Assembly (NCBI GenBank): GCA_964544765.1
Contig: CAZJDM010000128.1
Span: 1 to 12,394, forward strand
Direction of reading: 5' to 3'
DNA length: 12,394 bases
Source of the DNA: CAZJDM01 sp964544765
GTDB taxonomy: Bacteria > Bdellovibrionota_B > Oligoflexia > CAYFLR01
A model generated the notes under the pieces. It made no database searches, had not been told where the DNA came from, and saw only the letters and a list, made by a program, of their open reading frames with translations. The translations under genes were made by a program, and so were the position numbers. This document shows positions 6,416 through 12,391 of this stretch, piece by piece (positions within the stretch are counted from its first letter, which is position 1; each line of letters opens with the position of its first letter).

Positions 6416-8044
6416 TTATCTCCAAAACTTGTTTATTTTATTTTCCAGTTTAATATAAGTATTATTTTTATAGGAAAATAAACAACTAGGAGTGGATGGT
6501 AATGTGCCATCTTTTAAATCATATGCTCTAGGCTGTCCGGTTCCGTCATATTCCCATAATTCCCTTCCTAGTTCCTCTGTTCTCGAGGCAAAATATAATC
6601 TATCATTTAGAACACCTAAAAAGCCAGGAGACGAACTATTTGTTCCGGGATTTATATCAAAACCCAAGGATATATTGTTGCCATCAAATATCCAAATTTC
6701 CTTACCATGATCTGTATCGGCAGCCATAAAATACCATTTTCCTTTATACTCATGTCCTGAAAAAAATGATTTCTCATCAACTACCAAATTATTTAATTTT
6801 GTGAAAATGGTAATGATTGTTCCATCATAGAAGAAATTATTGCTATTATTTTTTCTAAAGAAGAGGAGATTATTGAAAATTTTTAGATACGTCCAATCAA
6901 TGTCTTCTCTAACTAACGAGGTGGTCCCATTAACTATTTTATAAAGGGAATCAGGTACGGTAGAACTATGAGGTCTATTAGTTGTGAAATAAACGACTGA
7001 GTTTAAACTTTTAAATCGAACCGGATTAGAACCTGAACTTCCCGTTGCGACATCGTATTGTTGAAAATTGGTTCCATCGTATTTCCATACTTCTCGTCCC
7101 TTACTGCCGTCAGTTGCAGAAAAATAAAGATTATTATCTATTACTGTCATATAATGAGGAAATGATGATCCGTTTGTATTTAGGTCAGCAGCAATAATAA
7201 TATTTGTTCCATCATATGAATATAATTCAATTCCTTTCCCATCTTCTCCTGCATCTTCAGCTGAAAAATAGAGTTTTGATCCGTATTTTACAATAATAGT
7301 TGATAGTGCTGTTTGTCCATTTTTGACAAATCTTTTAATTGTATCTACATGACTGCCCCCATCCCAATATTTGAGGTAACTATCCCATGTGTCGTCTACA
7401 TAGAAAAAACATTTGTCTTGAAAAATGGTACAAGTACAGAGATCATTCACCGTGGTAACTTGTTCAACGGCTTTAAGTGTAGATCCAATGACAATATTAT
7501 ACATAGCTATGTTATATTGCATATCCATTACTAGTAAATAAAAATAATATTCTGTATCTATAGATAAATTTGTTATTTCAATAGTATTAATATTTGTCTG
7601 AAAATTTTCTGAAACTGGTGTTCCTTGTTCTATGATATTTTCTGTTGTATGGTCTGCTGATTCTTCTGAATAGAAAACTTTGTATCGTAGGTCTTCCTCG
7701 GACGTGATATTATCAGACGCTTTGCTCCAATTTAATTGAATTGAATACGGTGTTGAATTGGCGATCTCAACCTTTCCAGAATTTCCAGGTATAGGCGGGG
7801 TATTGTCTGTAACTTGATTTCTATCAGAGATTTCTTCTGTTTCATCTTCTGGCGCAGGAGATTCTGTTTCATCTTCTGGCGCAGGAGATTCTGTTTCATC
7901 TGGCGTGGATGATTCGGTTGATTTTGACGCATCGGGTGAGGTTAATTTCGTTTTGGGTTTTGTGGGAGTCGTTTTTTTTACCGACTCTTTTCTATCACAA
8001 CTAAAAATAATCAGAAAAGTTATAAGAAAAATTAGAATCTTCAT
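6416..8044 (-). CDS. Lipoprotein with acidic linker, fibronectin type III domain and ELW/YDGT beta-propeller repeats
   Basis: This 542-residue protein has a signal peptide ending in LIIFSC (Cys16), then a Thr/Pro/Ser/Glu linker (17-80) containing two tandem copies of ESPAPEDET. Residues about 82-190 look like a fibronectin type III domain (LNWSKASD near the start, TNLSIDTEYYFYLLVMD near the end). From about 200 to the end the same pattern returns every 42-48 residues: a (L/V/W)YF-type strand, then a small loop and ELWxYDGT-like strand. The YF/FF strands fall at 212, 258, 306, 351, 395, 437, 483 and perhaps 528, and YDGT-type turns at 277, 321, 405, 453 (FDGN) and 499. This matches repeats found in large secreted bacterial proteins and predicts a seven- or eight-bladed propeller. 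A strong AAGGAGA (8052-8058) supports the start. It is likely surface-displayed and may bind a protein or glycan; its ligand is unknown. C202, C204 and C211 cluster between the domains. Confidence 0.88.
   Translation of the reverse strand: MKILIFLITFLIIFSCDRKESVKKTTPTKPKTKLTSPDASKSTESSTPDETESPAPEDETESPAPEDETEEISDRNQVTDNTPPIPGNSGKVEIANSTPYSIQLNWSKASDNITSEEDLRYKVFYSEESADHTTENIIEQGTPVSENFQTNINTIEITNLSIDTEYYFYLLVMDMQYNIAMYNIVIGSTLKAVEQVTTVNDLCTCTIFQDKCFFYVDDTWDSYLKYWDGGSHVDTIKRFVKNGQTALSTIIVKYGSKLYFSAEDAGEDGKGIELYSYDGTNIIIAADLNTNGSSFPHYMTVIDNNLYFSATDGSKGREVWKYDGTNFQQYDVATGSSGSNPVRFKSLNSVVYFTTNRPHSSTVPDSLYKIVNGTTSLVREDIDWTYLKIFNNLLFFRKNNSNNFFYDGTIITIFTKLNNLVVDEKSFFSGHEYKGKWYFMAADTDHGKEIWIFDGNNISLGFDINPGTNSSSPGFLGVLNDRLYFASRTEELGRELWEYDGTGQPRAYDLKDGTLPSTPSCLFSYKNNTYIKLENKINKFWR
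7842..7895. repeat. 27-bp in-frame tandem duplication in the lipoprotein linker
   Basis: Two identical 27-bp units (7842-7868 and 7869-7895) follow head to tail, with the start of a third (TCATCTGGCG) from 7896. On the minus strand each encodes nine residues of ESPAPEDET type. The perfect identity suggests a recent slippage event. Since 27 is a multiple of three, copy-number change would only alter linker length. Confidence 0.95.
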
Positions 8045-8178
8045 ATTTATTTCTCCTTCTGTTTTTCATTATTCTGTATCGTAATTAATTCTATAATTTT
8101 TAAAAATATAATAATTGGTAAACGTAAGATGTTGATTTCAATGGGTAGAAATATTAAAATTTTTTAAAGTAAATATTT

Positions 8179-8202
8179 TTTTGTGATTAAGAGATCACAA
8201 AA
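8179..8202. promoter_or_regulatory. Inverted repeat TTTTGTGAT-N6-ATCACAAAA in a divergent promoter region
   Basis: Perfect 9-bp arms (8179-8187 and 8194-8202) flank TAAGAG. The site lies in the 239-bp AT-rich gap between the propeller lipoprotein (-) and the small-protein/lipoprotein pair (+), about 80 bp before the plus-strand start. The half-sites resemble the CRP/FNR type (TGTGA...TCACA), but the spacing between them is eight bases rather than six. It could be an operator for a dimeric regulator or a small RNA hairpin. No T-tract favours a terminator in the sense of either flanking gene. Confidence 0.45.
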
Positions 8203-8283
8203 TAACACCTACTAACAAATAATAAATTATGGGTTAAATATTTTATTTTTCTGTCGATAAACGTATTAAGAAAGGAAATATAT

Positions 8284-8526
8284 ATGGCTGACAAATTGAA
8301 GGATATAAATAAAGTTAGTAAGAAGGTGGATGAATTAGAATCTAGCAAAACCAAAGGCTTGATTAAACCCTCAGATATTGATGACCTTGAATTTATAAAA
8401 ATCATTTGCCTAAATAATCCATATATTCTAGGATTGGTCAAAGAAAAATACCAGCATTATTTTGCTGCCCGAGGAGAACCAATGCCCAAAATTGCAAAAG
8501 CTGTAAGTGCTAATAGAAAACCATGA
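8284..8526 (+). CDS. Small soluble protein of unknown function, coupled to downstream lipoprotein
   Basis: This 80-residue protein is rich in Lys, Asp and Glu, has no signal peptide, and is probably cytoplasmic and mostly helical. The first 25 residues form a charged segment (KLKDINKVSKKVDELESSK) that could be a short coiled coil. A second helix region with FIKIICLNNPYILGLVK lies around 37-54, and the tail is basic. AAAGGA seven to eight bases before the ATG supports the start. Its stop overlaps the start of the next gene as ATGA (8523-8526), so the two are almost certainly one transcription unit with coupled translation. I recognise no family. An antisense ORF over the same region (8187-8441) has no ribosome binding site and is considered a shadow. 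Confidence 0.8.
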   Translation: MADKLKDINKVSKKVDELESSKTKGLIKPSDIDDLEFIKIICLNNPYILGLVKEKYQHYFAARGEPMPKIAKAVSANRKP

Positions 8527-9110
8527 TTTCCAGTTCAATTAAAAAAAATCGATTTGTCTTGTTGTTCTTATTATTAGTATTATTAATAGGTTCACTAAAT
8601 TTGACTAATTGCGTTTCTTCTTATTTAGGAGAGGAAACTATTATTGAAAAATCAGCTGAGGTAGATCCTGAGTGGTTATTATGGAACAGAAAGGAAAAGG
8701 ATGGAAGGGTATATTTTACTTTGCGACAACGAATAGTTTATAAGCAGTTACATGGAATTGAAATCGCCAAGCGGAAACTAAGAGATAATATTATCAAAGA
8801 TCTAAAGAATCGAACATTAGAAAAATATATTAAAAAATTGAGAGAAAGTGATTTAACTTATGCAACAGTTTTGAAGAATTTAAATCAAATTTGGATAAAG
8901 GTCGTTGATCTCATCCAATTAGATTCTTTGAAGGAAAATGATGTATATTGGCAAAGAGTAAGAATAACTTCTGCTAGTCAGATTAGATTGTATTTTAATA
9001 TTTATTTACTGATGTCGATCTCTCAAACAGAATATCAAGTAGTCGATGAAGCGCTTATTCGGCACTTGTCCCAACATGAAATGAAGGAAATCCAGTCTTT
9101 AGTCAAATGA
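8523..9110 (+). CDS. Predicted lipoprotein, possibly LPP20-like domain
   Basis: This 195-residue protein has a basic start (KKNR at 7-10), a long hydrophobic core (11-23) and a lipobox-like LNLTNC with Cys30. The mature part begins with VDPEWLLW (48-54), a charged KEKDGRVYF (57-65), then long Lys/Arg-rich helices (about 78-107) and a DVYWQRV strand near 140-146, followed by IRLYFNIYLLMSI. The order 'PxW, then DGxxYF, then a long helix, then a YxxxV strand' recalls LPP20-type outer-membrane lipoproteins of many diderm bacteria. That likeness is by eye only. The ATG lies in the ATGA overlap with the upstream gene and has no clear Shine-Dalgarno of its own, so reinitiation after the 80-residue ORF is likely. 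It is convergent with the metalloprotease gene 64 bp away. Confidence 0.84.
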   Translation: MISSSIKKNRFVLLFLLLVLLIGSLNLTNCVSSYLGEETIIEKSAEVDPEWLLWNRKEKDGRVYFTLRQRIVYKQLHGIEIAKRKLRDNIIKDLKNRTLEKYIKKLRESDLTYATVLKNLNQIWIKVVDLIQLDSLKENDVYWQRVRITSASQIRLYFNIYLLMSISQTEYQVVDEALIRHLSQHEMKEIQSLVK

Positions 9111-9133
9111 ATATGGTTATCATAGATATCATG

Positions 9134-9157
9134 TCAGAGGTATCCTATCAGAGGTAT
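9134..9157. repeat. 14-bp period direct repeat in a convergent gap
   Basis: TCAGAGGTAT occurs at 9134-9143 and again at 9148-9157, separated by four bases, giving a 14-bp period. CCTAT (9144-9148) and ATAGG (9156-9160) can pair around a 7-nt loop, a weak hairpin without a T-run. No convincing terminator is seen for either convergent gene. Confidence 0.5.
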
Positions 9158-9158
9158 A

Positions 9159-9176
9159 GGCACTTATTAGCAAGTT
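9159..9176. repeat. Second copy of an 18-bp dispersed sequence (GGCACTTATT..CAAGTT)
   Basis: This 18-bp stretch matches 546-563 at 16 of 18 positions, in the same orientation. Both copies sit just beyond the 3' end of a minus-strand gene; this one reaches into the stop codon of the metalloprotease (9175-9177). A weaker partial match with ACTTATTAGC lies at 502-511. Confidence 0.45.
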
Positions 9177-10878
9177 ACAGCGATAATTGATAAACTTCTC
9201 TAATTATTGAATGAAATTTTTTCTCAAAATTATGGGTCTGTTGTTTAATTTGTTTCAATTGGCAATTTCTAGTTGGTAGTTTAGATTTTTTTATGGGTGG
9301 ACCTAGTAAACTGAGACTAACTTCTTGACCAAAAATAAAACATCGATCGTTAGCCGTACTGGGAAGGCTACTTTTACAATTTTTAATATCTTCATTAATA
9401 TCCTCATTGGTTTCTGAGGCTGAAGTGTCTTGTTCGGTGCAATGATAGGGAATTTGCTTTGGTTTAAGAACGTAATCATCTAAATAGCCATATTTAAGAA
9501 CTTCTTGGTCATATGAACCCAGTTCTAACGGATCTTCTCCCATTATATAATAATCCATAATGGAAGGAGGTTCATATCTGCAACCATGAAAGTTATGTCG
9601 TAACCCTAAAACATGGCCCAGTTCATGAATCAATACGGCTACCATTAAATCGTTTACTTGATCTTCAATTAAGTCTTCTTTGGTTTTTGAATTTTCTTCG
9701 GTACTTGAGTTTAGATTTACTAAATTTTGGGTCTTTAGAAAATCTTTTAGAGAATCAAAAGATTGGGCGTTTAAAGATACAATGCTACGAATTCCGTATC
9801 CCGAAATTAAATCATGTATAGTTCTACCCACAGCTAATGCTGAAAAGTTAGGATCTTTATCATTGTCTAATAGGTATATTTCTTCGTTCCAATAGATGAT
9901 GTTTTTGTTAAGATCGGTTACTTTAAATTCAGATCTTTCAGCGGATAAAATAAAAAGGTCATCATTGTTGGAAATGTCATTTTCCCTAAAAAAAGTATTA
10001 TATACATCAAAAGCAGCTTGGACATTTGATTTATATTCAGATGGAAACTTGGTACTTAGATAAAAAGTGATAGGTTCGATAGTATTCAATACCAGTATAT
10101 TTGGGACTTGGTATGAATTGTCGGGAACGCTAAAATTTCTGAAAAACAAATCAAGATTATCGAATCCTTCCTTACTAGGATTATCTACTTCAGGTATTGC
10201 AGAAGATGTTTCTGGTATAAAAACAAAATAACTTTCTCTTTTACCATTGCCGCACTGGTCGCTAGTTATAGTGTGATTTAGTTTTAAAATTAGATTTTTT
10301 CCCTCCAGTATGAATTCAGGAACATCGTTAGTATATACCAGTTTACAGGGCTGGCTAGGATCGTCGGAGGGATATTCCTTGGTAAAGGTAGGTTTTGACT
10401 TTAATTCTTTTTCATAACTTGCCAGAGTTCCGTCAATATCAATGGTAATCTGATTGGTATCTGCATCTTTCTTTTTAATATAAAATTGCCAAAGTATTTC
10501 TTCTTCTTCTTCTTCCTCTACTTCAGGGGTAATTTGTTTAAAGGCAAATACTTGATTATCAAATAAGAAAGCTGGACTGGCGATTCCAATTGGCTCAAAA
10601 CCAGGATTTACAGGGATAAAATACGGCATGTTAGTGTATTCACCAGATTGGGTGAATATTGAATAAACATTTATTTGACTGTAAATATTTGAGTAGATAC
10701 TGGGTAAGGTTAGTTCCTTTTTTTCATTTGCGCTTGTTGTTCCTCCATTATTGACATTAGTATTAACTGTTGGATCATTCTTATCTGGTGGTTTGTTATC
10801 GTCTACGCTAGGATCACAACTTGCAATGGTTATAAACAATACGGTTATTACTAACATTAGATTCATGTAACTAATCAT
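9175..10878 (-). CDS. Lipoprotein zinc metalloprotease (zincin, HELGHxxGxRH; DUF4953/M10-like)
   Basis: I annotate 567 residues from the ATG at 10878; the frame is open to an ATG at 10932 (585 residues). The inner start has AAAGG eight bases upstream, while the outer has no ribosome binding site and would leave little room for the divergent promoter. However, the inner start gives a signal peptide without basic residues, so the outer ATG or the TTG at 10911 stays possible. In inner-start numbering: lipobox ITIASC with Cys21, an acidic linker, seven Glu at 121-127, a beta-rich region, FPSEYKSNVQAAFDVYNTFF at about 278-297, zinc site HELGHVLGLRH with H418, E419, H422 and H428, then Met-turn SIMDYY with M441 and GSYDQEVLKYGY. 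This order matches DUF4953-like and matrixin-type zincins of Bacteroidota and predatory Deltaproteobacteria. It is probably an envelope or surface protease; six Cys after the active site may be oxidised. Confidence 0.88.
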   Translation of the reverse strand: MISYMNLMLVITVLFITIASCDPSVDDNKPPDKNDPTVNTNVNNGGTTSANEKKELTLPSIYSNIYSQINVYSIFTQSGEYTNMPYFIPVNPGFEPIGIASPAFLFDNQVFAFKQITPEVEEEEEEEILWQFYIKKKDADTNQITIDIDGTLASYEKELKSKPTFTKEYPSDDPSQPCKLVYTNDVPEFILEGKNLILKLNHTITSDQCGNGKRESYFVFIPETSSAIPEVDNPSKEGFDNLDLFFRNFSVPDNSYQVPNILVLNTIEPITFYLSTKFPSEYKSNVQAAFDVYNTFFRENDISNNDDLFILSAERSEFKVTDLNKNIIYWNEEIYLLDNDKDPNFSALAVGRTIHDLISGYGIRSIVSLNAQSFDSLKDFLKTQNLVNLNSSTEENSKTKEDLIEDQVNDLMVAVLIHELGHVLGLRHNFHGCRYEPPSIMDYYIMGEDPLELGSYDQEVLKYGYLDDYVLKPKQIPYHCTEQDTSASETNEDINEDIKNCKSSLPSTANDRCFIFGQEVSLSLLGPPIKKSKLPTRNCQLKQIKQQTHNFEKKFHSIIREVYQLSL

Positions 10879-10879
10879 A

Positions 10880-10902
10880 GTGTTTACCTTTACGTGTTTA
10901 CC
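10880..10902. repeat. Two 9-bp direct repeats GTGTTTACC at 14-bp period
   Basis: GTGTTTACC occurs at 10880-10888 and 10894-10902, and a partial third unit (CTTTACC) follows at 10903-10909. The repeats sit immediately before the preferred start of the metalloprotease and just upstream of the candidate promoter of the plus-strand gene. This placement fits a regulator binding in tandem. If the metalloprotease actually starts at 10932, they would instead be coding sequence. Confidence 0.5.
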
Positions 10903-10903
10903 C

Positions 10904-10932
10904 TTTACCAAATTAAAAATCTCGAATATCAT
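10904..10932 (+). promoter_or_regulatory. Candidate sigma70-type promoter for the PsbP-like gene
   Basis: TTTACC at 10904-10909 (four of six matches to TTGACA) is followed after 17 bases by TATCAT at 10927-10932 (five of six matches to TATAAT). Transcription would begin near 10939, leaving a leader of about 29 bases before the chosen ATG at 10968. In AT-rich DNA such matches arise easily, so support rests mainly on correct spacing and position. Confidence 0.35.
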
Positions 10933-10952
10933 TATGTTATATCACAATGATT

Positions 10953-10959
10953 AAAGGAG
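10953..10959 (+). promoter_or_regulatory. Ribosome binding site AAAGGAG that fixes the start at 10968
   Basis: AAAGGAG lies eight bases before the ATG at 10968. The frame also contains an ATG at 10947, but the AAAGGAG would then lie inside the coding region and no other site precedes it. The downstream ATG is therefore the likely start. Confidence 0.8.
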
Positions 10960-10967
10960 CAATTAGT

Positions 10968-11984
10968 ATGCAAATAAACAGGATTCCTCAATCTTCAAAT
11001 AGGGTGTTTGTTCATTATTTTCATTTTATATTTATAATCCTAAGCTTTTTAGGGATATTTTGCTACCAACTTCTTTGGGCGCAAGAAAGTAAGGTAAACA
11101 ATTCATCATCATCTTCTTCTCCTTCATCATCAACTAATTCAGATTATTTTGTTCAGGATGGTTGGTATGTTCATAATGTGAAGGGATTTAAAATAAGGGT
11201 GCCGGATGGTTATCTAGTTGAGCCTCCACCTACTGGTACTTCCGCGATGTTTAGGTATCACAAGGAAGTAAAAAAAGGTAGTTTAAGATATCGCCCTTAT
11301 TTAAGTATCCTGACCTTTGCTCGTTCCACTCCTATCGATAAAGATTCTTTTTATGACCCTAAAGCGGCTGCCAATTCATATAAGATAAAGCTTCAGTATG
11401 AAGAAGTTTATGGAATTCCCGGTAAGTATGAAATTATGCAAGAATCAATAATAACTGTAAAATCGGGGCGTGATGCAATGCTGATTTATGCCCGTTTTCC
11501 GTTACCCGCTACCAATATTTTACAGGCTCATCTCATTATGTCAGGCGAAAATAGAACTTATCAAGTTACCTTTACCGATATGGAAGCTACTTTTGAAGAC
11601 AATTTTAATGCCGCTTATCCTTATTTAGTTGATATGGTTTTTGAAGGAGAAGCTCCTTCCAGGCCAACATTGTTTGGTAAGGCACTACCTTTTGTTTTGG
11701 TTATTTTGCTAACAATTGGAGCAACATGGTACTTTACTTTTAAAAAGAGTAAGGAAGAACTTGCGGAACATGCGGCTGAACCTGTGGAAGTAGAACCTCT
11801 TGATAAGGGGCTGGGAACTGTAACAAATGATTTTTCCGGTGAAGCTCCTGGAATTACTTCAGATGATTTATATGGAGGAAGCTCTGGGGATGTTGGAAGT
11901 GATTTATCTCTGGATGATCCTGGAGAAGTCAAGGATACTATGTCAAGTGATGATCCCGCTGATCTTCCAGATGATTTAAACTAA
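10968..11984 (+). CDS. Membrane-anchored protein with PsbP/Mog1-like periplasmic domain and acidic cytoplasmic tail
   Basis: The protein has 338 residues when started at 10968, chosen because AAAGGAG precedes that ATG; the open frame extends seven codons further, to 10947. The N-terminus is basic, then hydrophobic (about 13-38, ending LLWAQ, a possible signal peptidase I site), followed by a poly-Ser linker (46-55). Residues about 60-227 look like a PsbP/Mog1-type domain: GFKIRVPDGYLVE near the start, a central PYLSILTFA strand, and NRTYQVTFTD followed by DMVFEG at its end. A second hydrophobic helix (about 235-258, FVLVILLTIGATWYF) precedes KKSK and an 80-residue tail rich in Asp, Gly and Ser, ending in repeated DDP/DDL motifs. 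If the first segment is cleaved, the domain is periplasmic and the tail cytoplasmic. The family resemblance is by eye and the function is unknown. Confidence 0.85.
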   Translation: MQINRIPQSSNRVFVHYFHFIFIILSFLGIFCYQLLWAQESKVNNSSSSSSPSSSTNSDYFVQDGWYVHNVKGFKIRVPDGYLVEPPPTGTSAMFRYHKEVKKGSLRYRPYLSILTFARSTPIDKDSFYDPKAAANSYKIKLQYEEVYGIPGKYEIMQESIITVKSGRDAMLIYARFPLPATNILQAHLIMSGENRTYQVTFTDMEATFEDNFNAAYPYLVDMVFEGEAPSRPTLFGKALPFVLVILLTIGATWYFTFKKSKEELAEHAAEPVEVEPLDKGLGTVTNDFSGEAPGITSDDLYGGSSGDVGSDLSLDDPGEVKDTMSSDDPADLPDDLN

Positions 11985-12203
11985 TGTTAGGACAAAGGTA
12001 AACGGATTTTTTCCTCTAATAAGCGCTTCTTCCAAAAAATCATACAACAATAAATTTTTATCCATGATTGATATCTTAGAGTTATTAAGCATTTCTAAAA
12101 GTCTATTTTGAGCGTGTAGAAGACCTAATAAGGAAATTTCAGCCAACATAAGAGCGTGCTGAATTTCGATGTAAGTATAGGTGCTTGTATTTTTTTTATC
12201 CAA
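11976..12203 (-). CDS. Unidentified ORF, probably 5'-truncated or interrupted
   Basis: The frame codes for 75 residues from a TTG at 12203 with no ribosome binding site. It stays open and protein-like upstream to 12350 (124 codons in all, with an acidic/Gln stretch DNQEDETNENKEK and then IYTCLCQLIRLQANFDI), yet that upstream part has no ATG, GTG or TTG. An in-frame TAA stands at 12351-12353, and beyond it the same frame is open again to the window edge (KIVVKKKEIRV). This fits a gene broken by a nonsense change, or one with an unusual start. The visible part is mainly amphipathic helix (ALMLAEISLLGLLHAQNRLLEML). Its stop overlaps the 3' end of the convergent gene by nine bases. I recognise no family. 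A purely non-coding origin is less likely but possible. Confidence 0.5.
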   Translation of the reverse strand: MDKKNTSTYTYIEIQHALMLAEISLLGLLHAQNRLLEMLNNSKISIMDKNLLLYDFLEEALIRGKNPFTFVLTLV

Positions 12204-12386
12204 GCGAATAAGGTGGGTGTAATATTTGCCATGATCAGTTTTTATATCAAAGTTGGCCTGGAGACGGATCAGTTGGCATAAGCAAGTGTAGATTTGTTCT
12301 TGCTTTTCTTTATTTTCATTTGTTTCATCTTCTTGATTATCATTATAGTATTAAACTCTAATTTCTTTCTTTTTTACGACGATTTT

Positions 12387-12391
12387 AGGAG
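12387..12391 (+). promoter_or_regulatory. Possible ribosome binding site of a gene starting beyond the window
   Basis: AGGAG stands three bases before the right edge on the plus strand. If real, a plus-strand gene would start a few bases past the window, divergent from the ORF at 11976. This would make the minus-strand codons at 12354-12392 chance rather than a lost 5' end. A five-base match at the edge is weak evidence. Confidence 0.25.

Noticed and set aside
7732..7932. Minus-strand ORF with repeated QNLLRQKMK
   Set aside because: It is an alternative frame of the 27-bp duplication in the propeller lipoprotein; the repeat, not selection, creates the pattern.
8182..8199. Classical CRP site
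   Set aside because: TGTGA and TCACA are present but separated by eight bases instead of the six required by the CRP consensus. I keep it only as an unidentified palindrome.
8187..8441. 84-residue minus-strand ORF over the 80-residue protein gene
   Set aside because: It has no ribosome binding site and overlaps the palindrome and the start of the better-supported coupled gene.
10947..10967. Seven-codon N-terminal extension of the PsbP-like protein
   Set aside because: The ribosome binding site AAAGGAG at 10953-10959 lies inside this extension and points to the ATG at 10968.
11621..11932. 103-residue minus-strand ORF in the acidic tail of the PsbP-like protein
   Set aside because: Its Ser/Pro-rich translation is what the reverse of an Asp/Gly/Ser-rich coding region gives; there is no start signal.
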